From contig NZ_CP154879.1 in NCBI RefSeq assembly GCF_039614765.1, positions 2,542,001 to 2,606,000 of the forward strand: a stretch of DNA of 64,000 nt, given 5' to 3'. The position numbers were made by a program, and so were the translations under genes. Source of the stretch: Castellaniella sp. MT123 (GTDB taxonomy: Bacteria > Pseudomonadota > Gammaproteobacteria > Burkholderiales > Burkholderiaceae_B). Under the pieces are notes generated by a model. The model saw only the letters and a list, made by a program, of their open reading frames with translations, was not told where the DNA came from and made no database searches. Below are positions 39,377 to 48,394 of this stretch, in pieces (the first letter of the stretch is position 1; every line of letters starts with the position of its first letter).

Positions 39377-40402
39377 TTACCGCTTCGCGATATCCGCCTG
39401 CGCCTGCTTCACCAGATCCGGCCCGATCTGCTTGGCCCATTTGTCGAACACCGGCTGCGTCACCTTGGCGAAGGACTGGATCTGCTCGGGCGACAACACG
39501 GTCACCGTCACCCCGTGGCCTTCGATTTCCTTCAGCAGCGAATTGTCGGTGTTGGTCACGCCTTTGCGAGCGATCACGATCTCGCGCCGGCCGGCTTCGA
39601 TGGCCGCTTCGCGCACGATCTTCTGGTCATCCGGCGACCAGGAACTCCAGACGTCCTTGTTGACCACGAAAATCAGCGGATCAGCCACGTAGTTCCACAG
39701 GCTGAGATATTTCTGCCCCACGTCGTAGAGCTTCGCGCCGGCATAGATGGACAGTGGATTTTCCTGGCCATCCACCGCGCCGCTGGCCAGCGCGGGCTGC
39801 GCATCCGCCCAGCTCATTTGCGTTGGGTTGGCGCCCAGGGCTGTGAACGTGTCGATGTACAGCGGCGAGCCGACCACGCGCAGCTTCATGCCTTTGATGT
39901 CTTCCGGGGCCTTCACCTCGCGCACCGAATTGCTCAGCTGCCGGTAGCCATTTTCGCCCCAGGCCAGCGGCACCACGCCTTTCTTCGACAGGATGCCGAA
40001 CAACTGCTCGCCGACCTTGCCGTGGGTCAGCGCGTCGATGGCCGGGTAGTCGGGCATCAGGAATGGCAGCGAGAACAGATTCAGTTCCTTGACCTGCGGG
40101 GACCAGTTGATGGTCGACCCGACCGCCATGTCGATTACGCCCTGACGGATGGCGGTGAATTCGCGGGTCTGGTCGCCCTGCACCAGGGAAGTGCCCGGGT
40201 AGACCTTGATGTTGATGCGCCCGTTGGTGCGTTCGCGCACCAGATCGGACCAGATCACCGCCCCCTGCCCCCAGGGGAAATTGGTGCCGACCACGATGGA
40301 CAGTTTGTATTCGGACTTGTAGTTGGCGGCCTGAGCCGGCAGGGCGGCTGCCAGGGCCGTGAAGGCCAGCGCGGCGGCGCCGATGAATCGTGTGAAACGC
40401 AT
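39377..40402 (-). CDS. TRAP transporter solute-binding protein (DctP), set 1, 341 aa
   Basis: Periplasmic binding protein of a tripartite ATP-independent transporter. A signal peptide ends near ALPAQA-A (residue 26). The DctP family signature region GMKLRVVGSPLYIDTFTALG with its carboxylate-binding arginine is present, followed by SGAVDGQENPL. It is encoded after its membrane partners, 23 nt from dctM. The ligand is probably a carboxylate, but not identified. Confidence 0.92.
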   Translation of the reverse strand: MRFTRFIGAAALAFTALAAALPAQAANYKSEYKLSIVVGTNFPWGQGAVIWSDLVRERTNGRINIKVYPGTSLVQGDQTREFTAIRQGVIDMAVGSTINWSPQVKELNLFSLPFLMPDYPAIDALTHGKVGEQLFGILSKKGVVPLAWGENGYRQLSNSVREVKAPEDIKGMKLRVVGSPLYIDTFTALGANPTQMSWADAQPALASGAVDGQENPLSIYAGAKLYDVGQKYLSLWNYVADPLIFVVNKDVWSSWSPDDQKIVREAAIEAGRREIVIARKGVTNTDNSLLKEIEGHGVTVTVLSPEQIQSFAKVTQPVFDKWAKQIGPDLVKQAQADIAKR

Positions 40403-40425
40403 GAGTCAGTCTCCTCTGTGAAAAT

Positions 40426-41724
40426 TCAGTATCCCAGATAATGTGGCAGCCAAAGCGCGATCTGCGGGAAGATCACCACCAGCACCAGCGTACTCATCAT
40501 CCCGGCCACCAGCCACAGCACCCAGGGCACCGTGCTTTCTATGGGGATCCGGGCGATCTTGCTGGACACCATCAGGTTCACGGCCACCGGCGGCGTGAAC
40601 TGGCCCACCGCGACCATCAGGGTCAGCACCACGCCCAACCACACCAAGTCCCAGTGAAAGGCCTGAGCCACCGGCTGGATCAGCGGCACGAAGATCAGGA
40701 AGATCGAAATGCCGTCCAGAAACATGCCCGCCACGATCAGCAGCAGGATGAGCAGCGTCAGGACACCGTATTCCCCCAGCCCGGAATGCACGATGGCGTT
40801 GGTGATCGGGTCGATGATGGACAGCGTGGACAGCGACCAGGCGAAGATGCCCGCCAGCGTCACGATCAGCATGATGACGGCCGACAGCTCGCCCGCCTCG
40901 CGGAAGATCGGGAACAGGTCGCGCCAGCGCATGGTGCGGTGGACGAACATGCCGATGAACAGGCCATAGAACACGGCCACTACGGCGGCTTCCGTGGGCG
41001 TGAAATAGCCCATGCGCATGCCGCCCAGGATGATGACAGGCGCCGCCAGCCCCGGGATGGCCTCGAACAAGCTGCGCCAGAACGGTGGGCGCGGTTCCTT
41101 GCGGGCCTGGGCGCCCATGTTGTGCCGCCTGGCCAGCCAGACTGCCGGAATGATCAGGCCGATACCGGCCAGGATGCCCGGCAGCATCCCGGCGGCGAAC
41201 AGCGCAGGGACGGACGCCTCCGGCACCAGGATCGAATACACGATCATGGCGATGGACGGCGGGATCAGGATATCGGTGGCGGCGCCCGCCGCCACCACAC
41301 TGGCGGAGTACGCGCGCGGATAACCGGCGCGGTTCATGGCGCCGATCATGATGGCGCCCACCGCCGCCGCGCAGGCGGGACCGGACCCCGAGATTCCGCC
41401 CAGGAACATGGCCACGCTGATGGCCACCACCGCCAGCATTCCCGGGCCATTGCCCGTGATGGACTGGGCCAGGCGCACCAGCTTGGCGGCCACGCCCGAC
41501 CGGTCGAAGATCGATCCCACCAGCACGAACATGGGGATGGCGAGCAACGGATATTTGGCGAGCCCGGCATAAAAGCTTTGGGACACGGCCATGAGCCCGA
41601 ACCAGTGTGTGTCGGGGTTGGCCAGAGCGATGGCCAGCGTGCCGGCGCCGCCCAGAGCGACGCCCACCGGCACGCCCGCCACCATCAGGACAACGAAGAT
41701 CGTGAACAGCAGGGTGGCGATCAT
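40426..41724 (-). CDS. TRAP transporter large permease (DctM), set 1, 432 aa
   Basis: Large membrane subunit with about twelve helices. DctM landmarks include PMFVLVGSIFDRSGVAAKLV, the GGISGSGPACAAAVGAIMIG stretch and ILIPPSIAMIVYSIL. The start at 41724 overlaps the dctQ stop by 4 nt. The open frame continues upstream through dctQ but without meaning. Confidence 0.94.
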   Translation of the reverse strand: MIATLLFTIFVVLMVAGVPVGVALGGAGTLAIALANPDTHWFGLMAVSQSFYAGLAKYPLLAIPMFVLVGSIFDRSGVAAKLVRLAQSITGNGPGMLAVVAISVAMFLGGISGSGPACAAAVGAIMIGAMNRAGYPRAYSASVVAAGAATDILIPPSIAMIVYSILVPEASVPALFAAGMLPGILAGIGLIIPAVWLARRHNMGAQARKEPRPPFWRSLFEAIPGLAAPVIILGGMRMGYFTPTEAAVVAVFYGLFIGMFVHRTMRWRDLFPIFREAGELSAVIMLIVTLAGIFAWSLSTLSIIDPITNAIVHSGLGEYGVLTLLILLLIVAGMFLDGISIFLIFVPLIQPVAQAFHWDLVWLGVVLTLMVAVGQFTPPVAVNLMVSSKIARIPIESTVPWVLWLVAGMMSTLVLVVIFPQIALWLPHYLGY

Positions 41725-42245
41725 GGCCGCTGCCCCCAGGTGCGCTGCAGCATGCCGGCCAGCCGCAGGGTGATGACCGCCGACAGAACGGGCAGCCACA
41801 TGGAATACCACCAGGTCGGGATCCCGATGGCGGGCGAAGTGTCCCCCCAGTTGTATTCGTCCAGGGCCATGCGCCCCAGCAGAACGGTCAGGCCGATGAA
41901 GAACAGCAGGCAGGCCCCGTCCGATATCAACGCGAAGCGTCGCTGGCGGGTGGCCGAGCCGCCGTCGGCGAGCATCTCGATGCGGATGTGCAGCCTGCGC
42001 ACGAAGGCCGAGGACCCGGCGCTCATGGTCAGTACTACCAGAAGGAAGATGGAGATTTCCTCGGTCCAGGCAAAGGATTCGGCTGTCAGGTAGCGCACGA
42101 TGACGTTGGCCAGCGTGATGCAGGCCAGGACCCCCAGGCTGAGCACGGTCAGCCAGTCTTCGAAACACAGGGAGATACGGGTGGGAGGGTCGGCTGGTGG
42201 GCCGAGGTGCGTGGGGGACGTGTCGAGGGCGTGATCGTCGGGCAT
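41721..42245 (-). CDS. TRAP transporter small permease (DctQ), set 1, 174 aa
   Basis: Four-helix small membrane subunit. The DctQ pattern is clear: ANVIVRYLTAESFAWTEEIS followed by a central helix and a short cytoplasmic loop. A polar N-terminal extension of about 25 residues precedes helix 1. First gene of the dctQ-dctM-dctP set. Confidence 0.9.
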   Translation of the reverse strand: MPDDHALDTSPTHLGPPADPPTRISLCFEDWLTVLSLGVLACITLANVIVRYLTAESFAWTEEISIFLLVVLTMSAGSSAFVRRLHIRIEMLADGGSATRQRRFALISDGACLLFFIGLTVLLGRMALDEYNWGDTSPAIGIPTWWYSMWLPVLSAVITLRLAGMLQRTWGQRP

Positions 42246-42467
42246 GAAATCAGGGGGTGTGATGAAAGTCGAACAAGCCGCAGCGCGTCGTGACGCGCAG
42301 CCTGGTTGTCTGGATCACAGAAACCTCTGCATGCTACAGCGGAACGGCGGGTTTGCCAGTCCGGGACATCCCGTGGTGCGGTCCGTCAAAGGCCATGGCG
42401 GAATCAGCCATGGCGTGCAGGGCCTAAAGTGTACAGAACGCGACTGCGTGACGGGAAGGGCAGGCGC

Positions 42468-44309
42468 ATGAAAAGGGATAAACTCAAAGATTGTCCCCGC
42501 GTGGCTCCTTTTGTTCAGGTTCCTTCCGTGAATGCCCCCACTCCCGCGCCCCTGCGCGCCACCGCCGCCACCCACCCACCCGCTGCCGGCCGCAATGGCG
42601 CCGAAGTCCTGCTGGACACCCTGATCGCCCTGGGGGTGGATACGGTGTTCGGCTACCCGGGCGGCGCGGTGCTGCCGCTGTACGACGCCCTGTACGCCGA
42701 ACCGCGCATCCGCCATGTGCTGGTACGCCACGAACAGGCCGCCATGCACGCGGCCGAAGGCTATGCCCGCTCCACGGGCCGGCCGGGCGTCGTTTTGGTG
42801 ACCTCCGGGCCGGGGATGTCGAACACGACGACGGGGCTGCTCGACGCCCTGTGCGATTCGATCCCCGTGCTGTGCATCAGCGGCCAGGTGGCCACCAGCG
42901 CCATCGGCACGGATGCCTTCCAGGAATGCGACGCGGTCGGCATTTCGCGCCCGGTCACCAAATGGAATGCCCAGGTGCGCCGCATCGAGGACGTCGCCGA
43001 TCTGGTGGCAAAGGCCCTGCGCCTGACCCGCTCCGGGCGTCCCGGGCCGGTTCTGCTGGACTTCCCCAAAGACCTGCAGATGGCGCTGGTGCCGCCTGAA
43101 AACACTGTGCCGGCGCCCGAACCCGAGGCCGGGGTCGAAACCCTGTCCCCCGCGACGGAAGCGTCCATCAAGCGCGCCGCCGCCCTGATCGCCCGGGCGC
43201 GCCGGCCCGTGTTCTACGGCGGTGGCGGGCTGATCAATTCGGGCATCGATGCCTGCCATGCCTTCCGGTCACTGGTGCAGGCCACAGGGGCCCCCTGCAC
43301 GCTGACCCTGATGGGGCTGGGCGCCTATCCGGCAGGCGATGCGCAGTTCCTGGGCATGCTGGGCATGCACGGCACGCTGCAGGCCAATCTGGCCATGCAC
43401 CACGCCGACCTTATCGTCTGCGTAGGGGCGCGTTTCGACGACCGCATCACGGGCCGCCTGTCGGACTTCTGCCCGCACGCGGACAAAATCCATCTGGACA
43501 TCGACCCCGCGTCGATCAACAAGGTCGTGCGCGCCGATGTGGCGCTGGTGGGCGACTGCTATCCGCTGCTGCGCGCACTGCACAAGGAACTCGGCCAGTA
43601 TCCGCTGGAATCCGGCCGGTTGGACGAATGGTGGCAGCGTATCGGCGTCTGGCAGGCGCGCGACTGCCTGAAGGTCGAACCGTCAGCTGACGTCATTCTG
43701 CCGCAGGACCTGATGCAGCGGGTCAATCGCGTGCTGGCAGGGCGCGACGCTGTCGTCTCCACCGACGTGGGCCAGCATCAGATGTGGGCGGCGCAGTACA
43801 TCCAGCTCGATCGCCCCAACCGCTGGCTGACCTCGGGCGGGGCGGGCACGATGGGCTATGGGCTGCCTGCGGCCATCGGGGCGCAGATCGCCCACCCGGA
43901 CAAGCTGGTGGTGTGCGTCAGCGGCGATGCCTCTGTGCTGATGAACATCCAGGAACTCGCCACCGCCATGCAGCATCGGGCGCCGGTCAAACTCATCCTG
44001 TGCAACAACGGCCACATGGGCATGGTGCGCCAGTGGCAGGAACTCATCCACGAGGGGCGCTACAGCCATAGCTACAACGCCTCGATCCCGGATTTCGTCG
44101 CCCTGGCCAGGGCTTTCGGCTGGGGCGCGGCGCGGGTGGACCATCCGCGCGACCTGGACGCGGCGCTGGCCGCCTGCATGGCGCATGACGGGCCATATTT
44201 CCTGGACGTGGCCGTCGTGCCCCTGCAGAACTGCTTTCCCATGATGCCGGCGGGCTACGGGCATCAGCAGGTGATGCTCTCCGAGGACACCTGGTACGTC
44301 GAAGAATAG
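42468..44309 (+). CDS. Acetolactate synthase large subunit-like ThDP enzyme, 613 aa
   Basis: Thiamine-diphosphate enzyme of the IlvB type, condensing two pyruvates to acetolactate (or pyruvate and 2-oxobutyrate). It has the activating glutamate (E89 in [17 protein letters not shown]) that Gcl lacks, FAD-type middle-domain blocks ([31 protein letters not shown]) and a ThDP motif read as [16 protein letters not shown] rather than GDGS. No small regulatory subunit or ilvC is adjacent, unlike a biosynthetic operon. The ATG at 42468 is preceded by GGGAAGGG; a GTG at 42528 would trim a non-conserved leader. Confidence 0.87.
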   Translation: MKRDKLKDCPRVAPFVQVPSVNAPTPAPLRATAATHPPAAGRNGAEVLLDTLIALGVDTVFGYPGGAVLPLYDALYAEPRIRHVLVRHEQAAMHAAEGYARSTGRPGVVLVTSGPGMSNTTTGLLDALCDSIPVLCISGQVATSAIGTDAFQECDAVGISRPVTKWNAQVRRIEDVADLVAKALRLTRSGRPGPVLLDFPKDLQMALVPPENTVPAPEPEAGVETLSPATEASIKRAAALIARARRPVFYGGGGLINSGIDACHAFRSLVQATGAPCTLTLMGLGAYPAGDAQFLGMLGMHGTLQANLAMHHADLIVCVGARFDDRITGRLSDFCPHADKIHLDIDPASINKVVRADVALVGDCYPLLRALHKELGQYPLESGRLDEWWQRIGVWQARDCLKVEPSADVILPQDLMQRVNRVLAGRDAVVSTDVGQHQMWAAQYIQLDRPNRWLTSGGAGTMGYGLPAAIGAQIAHPDKLVVCVSGDASVLMNIQELATAMQHRAPVKLILCNNGHMGMVRQWQELIHEGRYSHSYNASIPDFVALARAFGWGAARVDHPRDLDAALAACMAHDGPYFLDVAVVPLQNCFPMMPAGYGHQQVMLSEDTWYVEE

Positions 44310-44310
44310 G

Positions 44311-45069
44311 TCACACGCAGCGCCCGCCGTCGACCTCCAGGCAGGCGCCGGTGATGAAGGACGCCTCGTCGCTGGCCAGATACAGGCAGGCGTTGGCGAC
44401 GTCGTCAGGGGTCGAGAATCGCCCCAGCGGGATGCTGGCCGTGAATTTCGCGCGAGCCTCCGGGGTGTCGGGCACCCCCATGAACTCGGACAGCAGCCCC
44501 GTGGCGCCCACCACCGGGTTGACGCAGTTCACCCGAATGCGGTCCGGGCCCAGTTCGGCCGCCATCGAACGGCTGGTGGTCAGCACGGCGCCCTTCGTTC
44601 CGTTGTACCAGGTCAGGCCGGGGCGCGGCCGGATCGCCGCCGTGGAGGCGATGTTCACGAACACGCCGCCGCCACGCTGGCGGAAATGCGGCACGAAGGT
44701 CTGGGCGCTGTGAAAAATGCTTTTGACGTTGATCGCATAGATGCGATCGAATTCGGCTTCGCCGACTTCCAGCATCGGCCGGTTGCGGTGGGTCGCCCCC
44801 GCGTTGTTCACGACGATGTCCACACCCGGATAATGAGCCAGCGCACTGGCCAGAAGCGTGTGCATGCTGGCCGCGCTGGCAACGTCCACGTGGGCGAACT
44901 TGGCCTGCCCCTGGGCGGCGCGGATCTGATCGACGGTTTCCTGGCCGGCGGCGTCGTTGATGTCGGCAACGAGAACCCGGGCGCCCTCGCGGGCGAAGGT
45001 CGCGGCGATGCCACGGCCAAACCCGGATCCGGCCCCGGTCACGATCGCGACTTTGTTTTCCAGACGCAT
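44311..45069 (-). CDS. SDR-family oxidoreductase, 252 aa
   Basis: Short-chain dehydrogenase with the cofactor motif TGAGSGFGRG, NNAG (VVNNAGATHRNRP), and the catalytic Tyr/Lys in TWYNGTKGAVL. The C-terminus has the usual FITGACLEVDGG. It resembles 3-oxoacyl-ACP reductase/glucose 1-dehydrogenase-like SDRs. It follows an aldehyde dehydrogenase gene on the same strand and is divergent (with it) from TRAP set 2, so both may act on the imported compound. Substrate unknown. Confidence 0.88.
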   Translation of the reverse strand: MRLENKVAIVTGAGSGFGRGIAATFAREGARVLVADINDAAGQETVDQIRAAQGQAKFAHVDVASAASMHTLLASALAHYPGVDIVVNNAGATHRNRPMLEVGEAEFDRIYAINVKSIFHSAQTFVPHFRQRGGGVFVNIASTAAIRPRPGLTWYNGTKGAVLTTSRSMAAELGPDRIRVNCVNPVVGATGLLSEFMGVPDTPEARAKFTASIPLGRFSTPDDVANACLYLASDEASFITGACLEVDGGRCV

Positions 45070-45134
45070 GCTGTTTCCTGTGGATTGAATGGTTTTTCGA
45101 TGAAGAGGGGCGGGTGGATCGACCGGGCGGCGGG

Positions 45135-46592
45135 TTAATCGATGGTGCCGTGCCGGATGGCCACGGTTTTCAGGGTCGTGAATCCCAGCAGCGCCTCGAA
45201 GCCTTTTTCGCGCCCGTAGCCGCTGGACTTGACCCCGCCGAACGGCAGTTCGACCCCGCCGCCCGCGCCGTAGTTGTTGATGAAGACCTGGCCGCAGCGC
45301 AGCTGCCGCGCCAGCCGCAACTGCCGGCCGCCATCGCGGGTCCAGACGCCCGCGACCAGGCCGTAGGGGGTGGTATTGGCCATCGCCAGCGCCTCGGCTT
45401 CCGTGCGGAAGGGCTGCGCCACCAGAATCGGGCCGAAGATCTCTTCCTGCACCAGCACACTGTCCTGCGGCACGTCGCGAAACAGCACGGCCTCCTGGTA
45501 GTAGCCAGCCGCCGGCGCATCGGCCAGGACCTGTCCGCGCGCGGCCTCGGTCAGCCCTTCGGCGCGCGCCGAGGCCAGGATCTGGCGTACCCGTTCGTGT
45601 TGTTTCTGGTTGACGAGCGGGCCCAGATCTGGATCGGAGGCCGCCGGCCCGGCGCGCAGCGCGCGAAAACGCTCGGCCAGTTGGGCGACAACCGCCTCGT
45701 AGCGGCCTTCCTGCACCAGTAGCCGGCTGCCCGCCGAGCAGGTCTGGCCGCTGTTCTGGATGATCGCATTGACGATCACCGGCAGGGCGGCGTCCAGGTC
45801 CGCGTCGTCGAACACGATCTGCGGTGATTTGCCCCCCAGTTCCAGCACGGCGGGGCAGTGATGGCGGGCGGCGGCTTCGGCCACGCGCTGGCCGGTGACA
45901 GTCGAACCGGTGAACGAGATGTGATGGATGCCCGGATGGGCGGCGAGCGCGGCGCCGGCCTCGTGGCCGTAGCCGGTCACGACGTTCAGCGCACCGGCGG
46001 GAAAGCCGGCCTGGGCGGCCAGGTCGGCCAGATACAGGGTGGACAGGCTGGCATCCTCGGCGGGCTTGACCACGCAGGCATTGCCCGCCGCCAGGGACGC
46101 GCCCACGCTGCGGCCGAAGATCTGCACCGGGTAGTTCCAGGGGATGATGTGGCCGGTGACGCCGTGGGGTTCGCGCACGGTCATGACCGTGTAGCCGGTT
46201 TCGTAGGGCAGGGTGTCGCCGTGCAGCTTGTCGCAGGCCCCCGCGTAGAACTCCAAATAGCGCGCCAGGGCCAGCACGTCGTTGCGCGCCGTGTGCAGGG
46301 TCTTGCCGGTGTCGCGGGCTTCGACCCTGGCCAGTTCGTCGGCGTGTTCCAGGACCGCGCGGCCCCAGTCGGCCAGCAGCCGGCCGCGATCGCGAGCGCA
46401 GGTCCTGGCCCAGGGGCCGTCCAGGCTGTCGCCCATCGCGGCGCAGGCTGCCTGCACGGCACGATCGATGTCCGCGGCGGTGCCGCGCGCGATGTGGTCG
46501 AAGACCTGCCCGTCGGACGGATCGATGACGGGGATGGTCTGGTCGTCCCGGGTCGGCTGGCGTCGGTTGGCGATGAAATGATGCGTGGGCAT
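45135..46592 (-). CDS. Aldehyde dehydrogenase family protein, 485 aa
   Basis: NAD(P)-dependent aldehyde dehydrogenase. Conserved blocks are PWNYPVQIFGRSVGASLAAG, the FTGSTVTG cofactor loop, the catalytic Glu in LELGGKSPQIVF, the catalytic Cys in NSGQTCSAGSRL, and EEIFGPILV. The start at 46592 follows AGGA on the minus strand. It is divergent from TRAP set 2, with a 247-nt shared intergenic region in which I see no clear promoter or operator. Betaine-aldehyde-like or hydroxy-aldehyde substrates are possible. Confidence 0.92.
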   Translation of the reverse strand: MPTHHFIANRRQPTRDDQTIPVIDPSDGQVFDHIARGTAADIDRAVQAACAAMGDSLDGPWARTCARDRGRLLADWGRAVLEHADELARVEARDTGKTLHTARNDVLALARYLEFYAGACDKLHGDTLPYETGYTVMTVREPHGVTGHIIPWNYPVQIFGRSVGASLAAGNACVVKPAEDASLSTLYLADLAAQAGFPAGALNVVTGYGHEAGAALAAHPGIHHISFTGSTVTGQRVAEAAARHHCPAVLELGGKSPQIVFDDADLDAALPVIVNAIIQNSGQTCSAGSRLLVQEGRYEAVVAQLAERFRALRAGPAASDPDLGPLVNQKQHERVRQILASARAEGLTEAARGQVLADAPAAGYYQEAVLFRDVPQDSVLVQEEIFGPILVAQPFRTEAEALAMANTTPYGLVAGVWTRDGGRQLRLARQLRCGQVFINNYGAGGGVELPFGGVKSSGYGREKGFEALLGFTTLKTVAIRHGTID

Positions 46593-46839
46593 GAGGTCGA
46601 TTTCCTGGTCTGGTGTGTCCCGCCGTGCGCGATGGTCGGCCCGAACCATCATAAGACAGGAACCAGAGGCCCACGGCGGGGCAGCCTTCCTGGATTTCCC
46701 TAGGGACCATCCATATTGGCCATCGCGGGGCGTACCTGCGTTGCGGGCCGGGACTTCTTCGTGTTAGAACACTACGGGGCCAAAACCCGGCGCTTGTCCG
46801 GATGGCGACAATAAATCATCATGTTCGGGAGACGGCATC

Positions 46840-47820
46840 ATGCATCACGGAAAGAAACTGGCCGGCTGGATTGCGGCTGCGGCGCTGGCGGGCCTGACGG
46901 CGGCCACGCCGGTGCTGGCCCAGACCACCCTCAAGATGGCCTATGCGCTGTCCGAAACCTCGCATTACGGCGCGGGCGCGGCGGCCTTCGCGAAGGCGCT
47001 GGAATCCAGCGAGCCCAATTTCAAGATCCAGCAGTTCCCCAACAGCCAGCTGGGCGGCGAGCGCGAGGTGATTGAAGGCCTGCAGCTGGGCACGATCGAT
47101 CTGGCCATCGTCTCCACGGGCGCCACGCTGAATTTCGTGCCACAGACCGGGGTGTTCGATATCCCCTTCCTGTTCCGTGACCTGGCTCATGCTCGCAAGG
47201 TCCTCGACGGCAAGATCGGCCAGGACATGCTGGCCGAATTTCCCAAACGAGGCCTGGTGGCCCTGGCCTGGGGTGAACAGGGTTTCCGCCATCTGACCAA
47301 CAACGTCCGCGCCGTGAAGGAACCGGCTGACATCAAGGGCCTGAAGATCCGCACGACGGAAAATCCGATCCACATCGCCGCCTTCAAGCAGCTGGGCGTG
47401 CTGGCCACCCCGATGGCCTGGCCCGAAGTCGCCACCGCCTTGCAGCAGGGCACCATCGACGGCCAGGAAAATCCCCTGTCCGTGCTGGTGTCGGTGAAGA
47501 TCTGGCAGCTGCAGAAATACCTGTCGCTGACGGCTCACGTCTACGGTCCGGCGCTGATCCTGATGTCGCCTTCGGTCTATAACGGCCTGCCCGACGCCGA
47601 CAAGGCCAAATTCAAGGATGCCGCCCTGGCCGGCGCGCAGGCCATGCGCCAGTTCGTCGACAAGATCGAGACGGATGGCGTGGAAACGCTCAAGGCCAAC
47701 GGCATGCAGGTCAACACGGTGGATCACGCAGCCTTCGTGAAGGCGGTGGAACCCGTCTACCCGCAATACTACAAACAGTTCGGCAAGGACCTTGTCGAAT
47801 CCATCCGGAATACACAATAA
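46840..47820 (+). CDS. TRAP transporter solute-binding protein (DctP), set 2, 326 aa
   Basis: Periplasmic binding subunit with a signal peptide ending near TPVLAQ (residue 27). It has the DctP signature region DIKGLKIRTTENPIHIAAFK with ligand arginine, and QGTIDGQENPLS. It is the first gene of a plus-strand dctP-dctQ-dctM unit. The next gene is separated by a palindromic repeat element. Confidence 0.93.
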   Translation: MHHGKKLAGWIAAAALAGLTAATPVLAQTTLKMAYALSETSHYGAGAAAFAKALESSEPNFKIQQFPNSQLGGEREVIEGLQLGTIDLAIVSTGATLNFVPQTGVFDIPFLFRDLAHARKVLDGKIGQDMLAEFPKRGLVALAWGEQGFRHLTNNVRAVKEPADIKGLKIRTTENPIHIAAFKQLGVLATPMAWPEVATALQQGTIDGQENPLSVLVSVKIWQLQKYLSLTAHVYGPALILMSPSVYNGLPDADKAKFKDAALAGAQAMRQFVDKIETDGVETLKANGMQVNTVDHAAFVKAVEPVYPQYYKQFGKDLVESIRNTQ

Positions 47821-47823
47821 ATC

Positions 47824-47893
47824 ATGAGCGCGCCGGGCCGTCCCAAGCGCGAATTCCCCCTCGGGGGGACGGCGCGTAGCGCCAAGGGGGTAT
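47824..47893. repeat. Palindromic intergenic repeat element between dctP and dctQ
   Basis: The 74-nt gap is filled by nested dyads: CCGTCCC (47838-47844) with GGGACGG (47866-47872), a CCCC-TC-GGGG core, and GGCGC-GTA-GCGCC (47871-47883). It ends with AAGGGGG, which could serve as the dctQ ribosome site. The build resembles short dispersed palindromic elements that I recall from Bordetella/Achromobacter-type genomes. Such a structure inside an operon could tune expression of the membrane genes relative to the binding protein. Only one copy is in the window. Confidence 0.6.
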
Positions 47894-47894
47894 C

Positions 47895-48383
47895 ATGCGA
47901 GCGCTGGGTCTGATCGACCGGGGCCTGTTCCGGCTGGTGTCCTGGGTGGCCCAGGCCCTGCTGTGGTCCGCCGTCGCGGCGGGCTTCTATCAGGTCCTGG
48001 CCCGTTTCGTCCTGCAGTCCCCCTCGGCCTGGTCCGAGGCCTGGACGCGGGCCTCGATCATCTGGGCCGTGATGCTGGGCATGGCACTGGCCTTCCGCCA
48101 CGGGGCCATGCTGGGCGTGGATCTGCTGCATAACCTGCTGGCCGCGCATCGCGCCCGCCTGCTGGAACACGTCGTGCTGCTCATCGTCGTGGGCTTTCTG
48201 GGCTTTCTGGTCTGGATCGGATTCGACATGACCTGGCGGGTGCGCTTCCAGACCACCCCCAGCCTGGGTGTGTCGATTTCCTGGATCTACCTCTCCATTC
48301 CCGTCGGCGCGACACTCGCGCTGATTGGCGCATTGGCCTATTGGGCCGAGGGCCCGCGCCGTCTCCATATCGAACCTGTATAG
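47895..48383 (+). CDS. TRAP transporter small permease (DctQ), set 2, 162 aa
   Basis: Small membrane subunit with four hydrophobic helices and the DctQ pattern (LARFVLQSPSAWSEAWTRAS). The start at 47895 has AAGGGGG just upstream. dctM follows after 11 nt. Confidence 0.9.
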   Translation: MRALGLIDRGLFRLVSWVAQALLWSAVAAGFYQVLARFVLQSPSAWSEAWTRASIIWAVMLGMALAFRHGAMLGVDLLHNLLAAHRARLLEHVVLLIVVGFLGFLVWIGFDMTWRVRFQTTPSLGVSISWIYLSIPVGATLALIGALAYWAEGPRRLHIEPV

Positions 48384-48394
48384 GATCCCTGACC

